Origin: Dechloromonas agitata is5
GTDB taxonomy: Bacteria; Pseudomonadota; Gammaproteobacteria; Burkholderiales; Rhodocyclaceae
Length of the DNA stretch: 64,000 nucleotides
Assembly: GCF_000519045.1 (NCBI RefSeq)
Contig: NZ_KI912532.1
Location: 372,001 to 436,000 of the forward strand
Direction: 5' to 3'
The notes below the pieces were generated by a model. The model saw only the letters and a list, made by a program, of their open reading frames with translations. It searched no databases and was not told the DNA's origin. Shown piece after piece: positions 38,147 to 46,699 of this stretch. The number at the start of each line of letters is the position of its first letter. Positions within the stretch are counted from its first letter, which is position 1. A program made the position numbers and the translations under genes.

Positions 38147-38535
38147 GCCACGAACCGGCCAAGAGCGCCATCGACGAATTCAAGGGCAAGCAGGGCCTGA
38201 CCCGGCTGATCAACGCGCTGGGTTATTCGAAGGATGGCTTGTCGGCGGCCTGGAAGAACGAAGCAGCGTTTCGCGAGGAAGTCCTGCTTGCCGCAGTGAC
38301 CCTACCGCTCGCCTTCTACCTGGGCCAGACCGGCATTGAGCGGGCCCTGCTCGCTGGCAGCATCCTGTTCATCCTGATTGTCGAAATCCTCAATTCGGCG
38401 GTCGAGGCGGTGGTCGACAAGGCCTCGCCGGAAAAGCACGAGCTGGCCAAGCGGGCCAAGGACATGGGCAGTGCCGCCGTGCTGTTGTCGCTGCTCAACG
38501 CCGCCGTGATCTGGGCCTGCGTGCTGTGGCGCTGA
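38143..38535 (+). CDS. dgkA: Diacylglycerol kinase
   Basis: 130 residues with three membrane helices. [23 protein letters not shown] is the family start (in two parts) and [19 protein letters not shown] is the DgkA signature with the catalytic Glu. It phosphorylates diacylglycerol to phosphatidic acid in the inner membrane. Diacylglycerol is released when phosphoethanolamine is transferred from phospholipid, so the convergent phosphoethanolamine transferase next door is a metabolic partner. It is coupled to uvrA by an ATGA overlap. Confidence 0.95.
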
Positions 38536-38542
38536 GCGCCGA

Positions 38543-38560
38543 CTGAGCCGGCCGGCTCAG
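38543..38560. terminator. Palindrome between convergent dgkA and phosphoethanolamine transferase
   Basis: CTGAGCCGGCCGGCTCAG is an 18-bp perfect palindrome that runs into the stop of the minus-strand gene. There is no T-run, so it may be a weak bidirectional terminator or coincidence. Confidence 0.35.
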
Positions 38561-40224
38561 GGCCGGCGGCATTTGGCAGAGAAATCCATTTCCGGCGTGT
38601 AGACCGACGTCTTCACGTCGAGCAAGCCGAGCAGGCTGTGAAAGAGGTGGTCGTGGCTGAGCGGCGTTGCCGCCACCTGAGCGATGCAGCCCTGATCGAG
38701 CGCAAAACTGGCCGGGAAGCCGGACGAGAACCACATCACCATCGGCACCTTGGTCTGCACGTCAGGGGCGATCTTGTATGGCACACCGTGCAGGAAAAGG
38801 CCCTTCTCACCGAGCGATTCGCCGTGGTCGGAAACATAGAGCAGGGCCGAGTCATGGTCCTCATGCGCGCGCAGGGTGCGGACCAGCGACGCGACGACAT
38901 GGTCGGTATAACGGATCGCATTGTCGTAGGCATTGACGATGCTCTCGTTGCTGCACTTGGGTAGATCCGGGTCCTCGCAGGCCGGCGTGAATTGCTTGAA
39001 TTCATCTGGGTAGCGCTTGAAGTAGGCCGGACCGTGGTTGCCCATCTGGTGCAGGACGATCAGCAGGTTGCCCGGCGTTTCGCTGACCACTTGCTTCAGG
39101 GTGTCGACCAGCGCACCGTCGAAGCATTCGCTACCGGTACAGTGCGCCGGCGACAGGGCCGGATCAGGGCGCAGCGACTCGACCCCGTTGCAAACGCCCT
39201 TGCAGCCGGACTGGTTATCCACCCACACAACACGGAAGCCCGCGCGGGCCACGACGTCGAGCACCGATTCGCTGTTGCGGATGCGTGTTTCGTCATAGGC
39301 GCGCCGTCCCCAGGGTGAAAAGATGCAGGGCAGCGAGGTTTCCGTGTCCGTGCCGCAACTGGTCACGTCGGCGAAGTTGATGATGCCGGCCTCGGCGGCC
39401 AATTCCGGGGTCGTCTGCCGGGCATAGCCGGACAGCCCCCAGTTGGCGGCGCGCGCCGTTTCACCGAGCACCATGACCATGACCACCGGCTTCTGCCGGC
39501 CGCCCCAGCCGGTGCCCGGCACGGCATCAGCACCGACCGGCTCGCGCACGCGGTTGACCTCCTTGGCCTGGCTACGCGCCACCTGGCTCAGCGAATAGAG
39601 GTAATTGGCCGGCGTCACCAGGAAACGCAGTTCGCGGTTGTTGCGCATCAACGAGGCGAGATCCTGGAAATTGACGAACACTGCGCCGCCCGCCACGAGC
39701 AGGGCAAGCAGCAGGCTGCCGGCACGCACCAGCAGGGCGCGCCCGAACGGCCGCTGGCGCAGGCGGACGCGGCTCAGCAGCCAGATCGGCAGGACGGCAT
39801 AGAGCAGAAGCTGCGGGATCAACGACCAGGTCATCAGATCGCGCGCCTCGCGCACATCGGTGGCCAGCACGTTGCGCAGCATGGCGGTGTCGAGATAGAC
39901 CTTGTAGCGGGTCATGAAATGCACGGCGAAGGCCGTCACGACGAACAGCAGGGCGAGCAGCGGCTTGGTCGTCCAGCGCGTTGCGACGACGCCGAGCAGC
40001 ACGAAATGAATGGCAACCAGGCCAACCAGCAGCGAACCGCCCAGCAGCCAGGTGCCCGGCTGAGCGAGGTCGTAGCCGGCCAGCGTGCCGGACAGGAACA
40101 GGCCATTGCAGAACAGCGCGAAGAACAGGCTGGCGAGCAACAGCACGCCCTCGGTGGAGAGGACGAGTTCTCCCGCCGCCAGGCGTTGAACGAAGGAAAT
40201 GAGCGCTGTCAGCGGACGACGCAT
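38557..40224 (-). CDS. eptA: Phosphoethanolamine transferase (EptA/MCR family)
   Basis: 555 residues from the ATG at 40224; a GTG three codons upstream is possible. Five membrane helices (about 27-190) precede a periplasmic alkaline-phosphatase-like domain. The metal-coordinating Glu255 and nucleophile Thr256 are in VLGETARAANW; SDHGESLGEKGLFLHG supplies further zinc ligands. Several Cys pairs (CGTDTETSLPC, CKGVCNG) should form disulfides. The enzyme decorates lipid A phosphates with phosphoethanolamine and lowers affinity for cationic peptides. It is a chromosomal gene next to dgkA, with no mobile element nearby. Confidence 0.9.
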   Translation of the reverse strand: MRRPLTALISFVQRLAAGELVLSTEGVLLLASLFFALFCNGLFLSGTLAGYDLAQPGTWLLGGSLLVGLVAIHFVLLGVVATRWTTKPLLALLFVVTAFAVHFMTRYKVYLDTAMLRNVLATDVREARDLMTWSLIPQLLLYAVLPIWLLSRVRLRQRPFGRALLVRAGSLLLALLVAGGAVFVNFQDLASLMRNNRELRFLVTPANYLYSLSQVARSQAKEVNRVREPVGADAVPGTGWGGRQKPVVMVMVLGETARAANWGLSGYARQTTPELAAEAGIINFADVTSCGTDTETSLPCIFSPWGRRAYDETRIRNSESVLDVVARAGFRVVWVDNQSGCKGVCNGVESLRPDPALSPAHCTGSECFDGALVDTLKQVVSETPGNLLIVLHQMGNHGPAYFKRYPDEFKQFTPACEDPDLPKCSNESIVNAYDNAIRYTDHVVASLVRTLRAHEDHDSALLYVSDHGESLGEKGLFLHGVPYKIAPDVQTKVPMVMWFSSGFPASFALDQGCIAQVAATPLSHDHLFHSLLGLLDVKTSVYTPEMDFSAKCRRP

Positions 40225-40277
40225 GTAAACCACCCGAAAAAACGAACCCGAAATTCTAACTGGCGGCCCGCCGCCGT

Positions 40278-41579
40278 TCAGGGGTTTTCTTGTGGTGAAT
40301 TTGTGACAGGCGGCGGGCTGATCACCACGCGGTTGCGGCCCTGGCGCTTGGCTTCGTAGAGCGCCTCGTCAGCCTGGCGTAGCGCGCTTTCGATCGGGCA
40401 TTCGCTGGCATCGGCCAATCCGATGCTGACGGTCGCCCGGACACGGCGCCCGTCGGCCAGCGGCACGTCGTGACCGGCACAGGCCAGGCGCAGCCGCTCG
40501 GCAAGCCGGGCGGTTTCGGCCGGACCGATTTCGGGGAAGAGAAAGGCGAATTCCTCGCCGCCATAGCGGCAGACAAGATCGGACTGGCGCAGGGTCTCCC
40601 GCACCTGCTCGGCAAAGGCGCGCAGCACGGCATCGCCGGCCGCATGGCCGTAGGTGTCGTTGAGCTTCTTGAAACTGTCGAGATCGGCCATCGCCACCGT
40701 CACCGGCCGCCGGTAACGCTGCGCCCGCTGTTGCTCCATCTCGGCTGCCTGCAGGAAATAACGGCGGTTCATCAGGCCGGTCAGGCCGTCCTTGTTGGCC
40801 AGCGCCTCCAGCCCGCGGCGAATCTCCTCGTTCTGGATGAGCAGCGCGTGGTGCTCGCGGATGCCCTCCTCGACGGCCTGGATTTCCAGCATGCGCGAGG
40901 TGTTGAAGGTCGGCTCCGGCTGCTCGGCGGACAGGTTGGACAGCGCCTGATCGATGCGCTGCAGCGGATGGATCAGGTGGCGGCGAACCAGCACGATGAA
41001 GGCGAGCAGGAAGAAACCGACCAGCACGAGCACGATCAGCAGCTTGTAGCGCGCCAGTTTCATGGCAGCCAGCGCCTGGTTCAGTTCGCCGCTCGCCAGG
41101 TCCACGCCCTCGACCGACACATCGTCGATCTGCAGGCCAAGCCGCCCCGACAGCCGCTGCCATTGTTCGTATTGCGCCGCCGACCGCGGCCGCCCGTCGG
41201 CCCACTGGCGCACCACCTGGCCGAGGAAATACTCGGTTTCACGGGCCATGGCCGCCGCCCCCGGGTGTTCCAGCACACTGGGATGGCTGGCGATCAGCGT
41301 CACGACGAACATCGACTGCTGGCGGGCCGCCGGCGAACTGACGGCGAAGATGCGCTCGCCTTCCTGGCGCAGTTGCTCAAGATTACGGGCCAGACGCTGG
41401 TAACGGATGATCTCCGGCACCGTCCGCTCCTGCAGCCGGCTGTTGGTGTCGATGACGCGCTGCTGGTCGTCGGCGAGCAAGAGGACGGCGACGCTGAAAG
41501 CCAGCACGAAGACCCCGGCCAGCAGGCCAAAGGCCTGGTCGGCATGGACACCGCGCGGACGGGGCTGGACGCCGGACAT
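40278..41579 (-). CDS. Membrane diguanylate cyclase with periplasmic sensor
   Basis: 433 residues. Membrane helices at about 17-36 and 180-199 enclose a helical periplasmic region of about 140 residues; a HAMP-like linker and coiled coil lead to GGDEF. The active site is GGEEF (340-344) with an intact I-site RQSD (331-334). Its ATG shares one base with the stop of the preceding binding-protein gene, so the two are translated together, suggesting ligand binding in the periplasm controls c-di-GMP synthesis. Confidence 0.9.
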   Translation of the reverse strand: MSGVQPRPRGVHADQAFGLLAGVFVLAFSVAVLLLADDQQRVIDTNSRLQERTVPEIIRYQRLARNLEQLRQEGERIFAVSSPAARQQSMFVVTLIASHPSVLEHPGAAAMARETEYFLGQVVRQWADGRPRSAAQYEQWQRLSGRLGLQIDDVSVEGVDLASGELNQALAAMKLARYKLLIVLVLVGFFLLAFIVLVRRHLIHPLQRIDQALSNLSAEQPEPTFNTSRMLEIQAVEEGIREHHALLIQNEEIRRGLEALANKDGLTGLMNRRYFLQAAEMEQQRAQRYRRPVTVAMADLDSFKKLNDTYGHAAGDAVLRAFAEQVRETLRQSDLVCRYGGEEFAFLFPEIGPAETARLAERLRLACAGHDVPLADGRRVRATVSIGLADASECPIESALRQADEALYEAKRQGRNRVVISPPPVTNSPQENP

Positions 41580-42322
41580 CAGCTGACGCGGAACGGCAGG
41601 AAACGCGAGTTGATGCGATCGTAAGCGCCATTGCGCTTGATGCGATCGAGGGCCATGTTGATTTCCTGGCGCAGTTCCGGGCGGCGCGGCGAAATGCTGA
41701 AGGAAACGTCGCCCCCCAACTCCGGTGCGCGCAACACGGTGGGGAGCAGGCCCAAGCGGCGGAAAGCCTCGCTTTTCTGCATGTGCAGTGCGACGATCAT
41801 CGGCACCAGGGCCGCCTGCGCCTCACCGCCCAGCAGTACCCGCTTCAGTTCGCGGCTGTTGCGCACCGGCCGGGGCTCCCACCCCTGGCGCCGGGCATAG
41901 TCCTCCTGGATCGAACCCTGAACGACGGCGACACGCAGGCCGGCGCGCCCCGGGGGCACGTCCTGCCCGGCCAGCCACAGGCTGAGCGAACGGTAATAGG
42001 GGTTGGCCTGCGGCAACTTGCCCCGCAATTCCGGCATTTCGAACACGCCGCTCGCTGCCAGATCGGCCCTGCCCTGCTGCAGCCGGTCGAGGAATTCGTC
42101 CTGGTTGGTCACGTCAAACTGGCAGGTGGCGCGAATTTCGGCGCACAGGGCGCGGACGACCTCGACGCTGAACCCGGTCAGGCGGCCCGTTTCGTCGTGG
42201 TAGGCCATCGGCGCGGCATCCGTCGGCACCAGCACGCGCAGCACGGCCGGCTGCCCGCCCTGGGCGGCGACCCGGGTAGACAGCAAGAGCGCGAGCAGGA
42301 ACAGGAGGAGATAGCGCGACAT
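41579..42322 (-). CDS. Periplasmic substrate-binding protein (SBP_bac_3 type)
   Basis: 247 residues from the ATG at 42322; weaker starts lie up to 42388. A signal peptide (YLLLFLLALLLSTRVAAQ) is followed by a bilobed binding fold with MAYHDETGRLTGFSVEVVRAL and LQQGRADLAASGVFEMPELRG, as in amino-acid ABC binding proteins. No permease or ATPase gene is nearby; the only partner is the overlapping diguanylate cyclase. The conserved Arg that clamps the amino-acid carboxylate is not obvious. Confidence 0.85.
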   Translation of the reverse strand: MSRYLLLFLLALLLSTRVAAQGGQPAVLRVLVPTDAAPMAYHDETGRLTGFSVEVVRALCAEIRATCQFDVTNQDEFLDRLQQGRADLAASGVFEMPELRGKLPQANPYYRSLSLWLAGQDVPPGRAGLRVAVVQGSIQEDYARRQGWEPRPVRNSRELKRVLLGGEAQAALVPMIVALHMQKSEAFRRLGLLPTVLRAPELGGDVSFSISPRRPELRQEINMALDRIKRNGAYDRINSRFLPFRVS

Positions 42323-42398
42323 GCCGAAGTCATTCGCAAGTAACGACCGGACAGTATAAGCCATTCGCATACCCGCAGGGTGCCGCACTCCCGCGAAT

Positions 42399-45300
42399 TT
42401 ATCCGAGCGGCAGTTCGATCAAGCGTCCCTGCAGCGGGAAATAGATCGCCGCCCGCACCGGCAGCGGGTCACCAGCGAATAGCCGGGCGTAGCGTTCGAG
42501 CTGCGGCCGATGGCTCTCGGCGCGCGCAGCCAGTTCGGCATCCGGCAGACGGGCCGTCTTGTAGTCGATGATCCAGCGGGCGCCGTCGGCGATGAAGCTG
42601 CGGTCGATGACATGATGGCTGAGCCCGGCGGCATCGGCGGAGGTCCAGCCCTGCTCGGCCGCCGCCTCGGGGTGGGCGGCGAGCAGCCAGCGGCCGGTGT
42701 CGCTGCTCAGCGTGGCACGCAGGGCGGCGACGGCCTCGGCGGCACCGCTCGCCGCCTCGTCGGCAGCATGGCCACGCGCTTCCAGCCAGCGGCGATAAGC
42801 CGGCTGCAATGCTGCCACACGTTCGGCCGACCAGGCTTCCACGCCCTGCCCGGCGATCAGTTCCAGGCAACGATGGACCAGCGTGCCGACCGAGGCGTCG
42901 AGCGACAGGCCGCTGGCGGTCGCCTCGGCATCGAGCGGATTGTCGGCCGGGCGAACACCGCTCGGTGGCGCCTGCAGGCTGTCCGGCACGGCCGGTTGGC
43001 GCAGGCGGAGCAGGGGCGGCACGAAGGTCGCCGGATCGATGCCGGCCGCCGCCACCGCGGCTGGCGCGACGGCCAGCGCGGCAGCAAAGGCCGGCTGGGC
43101 GACACCCGGCCAGAGCAGGCGCAGCAGGCTGCCGCTGGCCGGTGGTTTCAGGCCGTCATCCTTTTTCTCGTCGGCCGCCGCGCTGCCGACCAGGTGCAGG
43201 CGACGAATCGCCCGCGTCGCGGCGACGTAGAGCAGGCGTTCGCTTTCGTGCGCTGCCCGCTCGGCTTCCAGCTTGCGCAGGTAGTCGTAGGCGGTCGGCT
43301 CGGCCTTGTCGCTGCCCTTCTGGCGCATCGGTGCGACCAGCAGATGTTCGTCGCCATCGACCCCGGCCACTTCGTCCCAGAGCAGCAGGTTGCTCTCGCC
43401 GCCCCCCGTTTCACGGTGCAGGCCGGGCAGGATCACGGTGTCGAATTCGAGGCCCTTGGATTTGTGGATGGTCATCATCTGCACCGCCCCGCCCTGTGGG
43501 TCGGCCGGCGCAAACAGTTCGGCGGCCTGGGCGGCGAGGGTTTCCGGATTCAACTTGCCGGCGGCGGCCAGCCGGTCGACCAACGCGAAGAAGGCCGCGA
43601 CGTCATCCAGTGCTGCCGGCGCCTCCAGGCAGCGCGGCCCGCCGAGCATCAGCCAGACGCCCTCCAGCCAGCGGCGCGGATGCTGCCGGTCACGGGCGGC
43701 AAAGGCGGTGTGCAATACGCCGCGGACATGCAGCAGGCGCTGCCGGCCGTCGGCCGACAGGTGCTGCAGGCGGGCTTCGTCTTGCATCAGTTGCCAGACC
43801 GTACGACGCCGGTCGTCGGCGGCCAGCGCATGCAAGTCGGCCAGCGTCAGGCCGCACCACGGGGCGCGCAGCACGGCCAGCCAATGCACGCGGTCGGCGC
43901 GGTGATGCAGGGCGCGGTGCAGGGTAAGCAGGTCCTGCACGTGCTGGCGGCCATCCAGCCCTTCGATATCGACCGCCTGGAAACGCAGGTCGGGCGCGCT
44001 GCGGCGGATTTCGGCAACCAGCTTATCGAGGTGGCTGCGCGCCCGGACCAGCACCGCTATGCGCTCATCCGGCGCTTCCTGGCGGGCCTGGCGGATCAGC
44101 GTCAGCACCTGGCGCGCCTCCTCGGCCGCCGCATCGCAGCCGGGGCGCTCGATGACCGGATGCACGCTGACACCGCTATCGGCCCGCGCGGTTTTGGTCG
44201 CCGTCGATTCGGCATAGCGCACGGCACCCGTGGCCGGCCAGTCCTCGGCCGGGAAGATGCTGGGGAAAGCGCCATTGACCCAATCGACGATGCCCGGATA
44301 GGAGCGATTGTTGCGGTAGAGGCGCAGGTGTTCGAGGTGGATGCTGCCGATGCCGCGTTCGCGGACACGCAGGAAGAGGCCGACATCGGCCTTGCGGAAG
44401 CGGTAGATGGACTGCATCGGGTCGCCGACCACGAACAGCGTGCGCCCGTCGTCCGGCAGCCAGCCTCGCGTCAGGCGGTTGAGCAGGCCGACCTGGGTCG
44501 GACTGGTGTCCTGGAATTCATCGACCAGCAGATGGCGGATGGCATAGTCGAGGGCCTGCGCCAGATCGGTCGGCGCCTCGTCCTCACCCAGCGCCAGGCC
44601 GGCACGGGCGGCGATCTCGATGAAATCGACCTCGCCGGTCTCCTGGAAGGCCAGCCAGAGTTGCCCGGCGGCCAGCCGGAGCAGGCGGGAGAAGCACTCG
44701 ACGGTCGCCCATTCGGTTTCGCTCAGCTGCGGCTGCGGCAGCGCGAGCAGCACGCCGAGCACCTCCTCCACCCCACTCGTGGCGCGCAGCTCGGCAAGCA
44801 GTTCGAGCATCGCCTTCTTCTGATCGGCGAATTCCTTGTCGGCAGGAAAGCCACAGCGTTTGTCCACCGTCTTGCGCACACTGCCGGTACCGGTCAGCAG
44901 CAAGCCGGCCAGGGCCTGCCAGCGCGGCAGATCGGCGATGCCGGCAGTGAGCGGTGCCGCCCATTCGGCCAGCGCATCGCAGATGCCCGGCGCGTTGGCG
45001 GCGGCAAAGCGGGCCAGCGGCATGAGCAGCGACTGTACCCGGCCATTCACCAGGCTGGCCGCCGTCGCCAGATCGCGCTCGATCAGCGCCGCGAAGCCGG
45101 CTTCGACCTCGGCCTTCATCGCACCGCTCTCGATGCGCGAGGCGTGGTGCAGCCACTGGTCGCGCTTGCCGAGCATGGCGACGAGCAGGCTTTCCAGACG
45201 CCCGGCGTTGTTGTCCATGAAGGCCAGCGCACCGGCCACCACGTCGGCGTCGTCGCCGCCGGCCTCGACCATTTCCAGCGTACGGCGTGCCGCGGCCGCG

Positions 45301-45758
45301 TAGTGCGCTTCGGCGTCCTCGGCGACGCCGGGCTGGCTGCCGAAACGGCTGAGGTAGGGCATCTGCCTAGCCAGGCTGGCGCACAGCGCGTCGAGCGTCG
45401 TGATGCGCAGGCGCCCGGGATGGTCGAGCAGGCCCCAGGCGCGCTCGGCATCGCGCGCCAGTGCCTGGCTGGCCAGGCGGAAGGTCAGCTGCTTGTGCGG
45501 CTCGACCGGCAAGACGCCGCTTGCTGCCGTTTCGAGGCTACGCAGGATGCGGTCGCGCATCTCGGTCGCTGCCTTGTTGGTGAAGGTCAGCGCCAGCACT
45601 TCCTCGGGATGCTCGACGGTGGCGAGCAGGCGCAGGTAGCGCTGGGTGAGCAGTTCGGTCTTGCCCGCCCCGGCCGGCGCCTCGACGATGAAGGAGGCAA
45701 GTGCCAGCGCCCGTTCGCGGGCGGCGTGGTCTTCGGCCAGGCGGTCGGGCGGCGTCAT
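42399..45758 (-). CDS. addA: AddA-like helicase-nuclease (UvrD fold plus PD-(D/E)XK)
   Basis: 1119 residues from the ATG at 45758, 4 bp after the STAS stop. Walker A APAGAGKT lies at 27-34, followed by superfamily 1 motifs LALTFTNKAATEM, LLVDEFQDTSPTQ, VVGDPMQSIYRFR and TIHKSKGLEFDTV. The C-terminus has GTLVHRCLEL and the nuclease motif IIDYKT (Asp1065-Lys1067). With AddB it processes double-strand ends for RecA, the counterpart of RecBCD. The addB gene is in the same operon but separated by two unrelated genes. Confidence 0.9.
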   Translation of the reverse strand: MTPPDRLAEDHAARERALALASFIVEAPAGAGKTELLTQRYLRLLATVEHPEEVLALTFTNKAATEMRDRILRSLETAASGVLPVEPHKQLTFRLASQALARDAERAWGLLDHPGRLRITTLDALCASLARQMPYLSRFGSQPGVAEDAEAHYAAAARRTLEMVEAGGDDADVVAGALAFMDNNAGRLESLLVAMLGKRDQWLHHASRIESGAMKAEVEAGFAALIERDLATAASLVNGRVQSLLMPLARFAAANAPGICDALAEWAAPLTAGIADLPRWQALAGLLLTGTGSVRKTVDKRCGFPADKEFADQKKAMLELLAELRATSGVEEVLGVLLALPQPQLSETEWATVECFSRLLRLAAGQLWLAFQETGEVDFIEIAARAGLALGEDEAPTDLAQALDYAIRHLLVDEFQDTSPTQVGLLNRLTRGWLPDDGRTLFVVGDPMQSIYRFRKADVGLFLRVRERGIGSIHLEHLRLYRNNRSYPGIVDWVNGAFPSIFPAEDWPATGAVRYAESTATKTARADSGVSVHPVIERPGCDAAAEEARQVLTLIRQARQEAPDERIAVLVRARSHLDKLVAEIRRSAPDLRFQAVDIEGLDGRQHVQDLLTLHRALHHRADRVHWLAVLRAPWCGLTLADLHALAADDRRRTVWQLMQDEARLQHLSADGRQRLLHVRGVLHTAFAARDRQHPRRWLEGVWLMLGGPRCLEAPAALDDVAAFFALVDRLAAAGKLNPETLAAQAAELFAPADPQGGAVQMMTIHKSKGLEFDTVILPGLHRETGGGESNLLLWDEVAGVDGDEHLLVAPMRQKGSDKAEPTAYDYLRKLEAERAAHESERLLYVAATRAIRRLHLVGSAAADEKKDDGLKPPASGSLLRLLWPGVAQPAFAAALAVAPAAVAAAGIDPATFVPPLLRLRQPAVPDSLQAPPSGVRPADNPLDAEATASGLSLDASVGTLVHRCLELIAGQGVEAWSAERVAALQPAYRRWLEARGHAADEAASGAAEAVAALRATLSSDTGRWLLAAHPEAAAEQGWTSADAAGLSHHVIDRSFIADGARWIIDYKTARLPDAELAARAESHRPQLERYARLFAGDPLPVRAAIYFPLQGRLIELPLG

Positions 45759-45762
45759 CGGC

Positions 45763-46068
45763 TCAGGCAATGCGGAACAGGCGGGCGAAATTGGCGATCT
45801 CCAACACCTGCTTGACCATGCCGTGCGTGCCGGTCAGTTCGACCTCCTTGCGCACGTTGCCGAGCTTCTCGCGCAGCAGGAGCAGCATGCCGAGCGCCGC
45901 GCTGTCGAGATAATCGACGCCGGAAAAATCGAGGACAACGGTGCGCACGGCCGGATCGGCGATATACGGCTCGTAGGCAGTCCGGAATTCGCGGTGCGAA
46001 TCGAACTGGAAGCGCCCCTTCAGGCGCAGGGTCGCCGTGGCGTTGAGGACGGCAGTCTGGATTTCCAT
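45763..46068 (-). CDS. STAS domain protein (anti-sigma-factor antagonist-like)
   Basis: 101 residues, one STAS domain. VVLDFSGVDYLDSAALGMLL contains the usual phosphorylation site Ser56 behind Asp55. Such proteins switch partners by Ser phosphorylation, or scaffold signalling, but no kinase or phosphatase gene is in reach. It sits between an FMN reductase and addA, 4 bp before the latter, so it is translationally linked to a repair enzyme without an evident reason. Confidence 0.88.
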   Translation of the reverse strand: MEIQTAVLNATATLRLKGRFQFDSHREFRTAYEPYIADPAVRTVVLDFSGVDYLDSAALGMLLLLREKLGNVRKEVELTGTHGMVKQVLEIANFARLFRIA

Positions 46069-46132
46069 TTTTCTTCCTTGTCGCTACCTGTTCAAAACAA
46101 CTGATCGCCAAGACACCGGCGATGAGCGCCCA

Positions 46133-46678
46133 TCAAACGATCCGGCGCGCCCAGGCCGCCAGCGCCTGCATCTGTGCCGCGACCTGCTGGATCAGCCGGG
46201 CGTCGGTCAGGTTGCCGTCGGCATCGAAGCCACCGGCGAAGGCGTTGGCGAAGACTTCCGGCTTGTTGAGCGGGTGCAGGTCGAGGAACACGCAGACCTG
46301 GCGCAGATGGTATTGCGCCCGGGAGGTGCCCATGCCGCCACCGGCCCCCAGGATGGCGGCTGGCTTGCCGGCGAGCAGGGCGTTGTTCGGCTCGCGCGAG
46401 GCCCAGTCCAGCGCGTTCTTCAAGGCCGGGGCGAGCGAATAGTTGTATTCCGGGCAGGCCAGGACCAGCGCATCGGCGGCGCCCATCTGGGCGAGCAGGG
46501 TCTGGACGGCCGCCGGCTTGTCGCTCAGGTCGGCATTGTAGAAAGGCACGGCCGAGAGGTCGGCGATCTCCATCGAGACGCCCTCCGGCAGTTCGGCCAT
46601 CGCCGCCCGCAGCAGGCCGGCGTTGGTGGACTGGCGGCGCAGGCTGCCGCAGATACCGAGGAATTTCAGTTCGCGCAT
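46133..46678 (-). CDS. NADPH-dependent FMN reductase / quinone reductase
   Basis: 181 residues, flavodoxin-like fold. GICGSLRRQSTNAGLLRA binds the FMN phosphate, and CPEYNYSLAPALKNALDWAS is the family signature near the isoalloxazine. Relatives (ChrR, azoreductase, SsuE-like) reduce quinones, chromate or free flavin with NADPH. It begins 21 bp after addB and precedes the STAS gene by 64 bp. Confidence 0.9.
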   Translation of the reverse strand: MRELKFLGICGSLRRQSTNAGLLRAAMAELPEGVSMEIADLSAVPFYNADLSDKPAAVQTLLAQMGAADALVLACPEYNYSLAPALKNALDWASREPNNALLAGKPAAILGAGGGMGTSRAQYHLRQVCVFLDLHPLNKPEVFANAFAGGFDADGNLTDARLIQQVAAQMQALAAWARRIV

Positions 46679-46699
46679 GATTTTCTCCTGTTCAACACC

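Noticed and set aside
38557-40224. Acquired mobile colistin-resistance gene
   Set aside because: The gene matches its neighbours in base composition and is flanked by dgkA and a diguanylate cyclase with no insertion sequence, so an intrinsic EptA-type gene is more likely.
42510-45815. 1101-codon open frame on the plus strand opposite addA
   Set aside because: Its translation is low-complexity, rich in Gly, Arg, Gln and Asp, with no domain, while the opposite strand encodes a complete AddA. It is a GC-bias shadow; the same holds for long frames at 4662-6425, 13683-15218, 35174-37171, 53830-55893 and 60641-63313.
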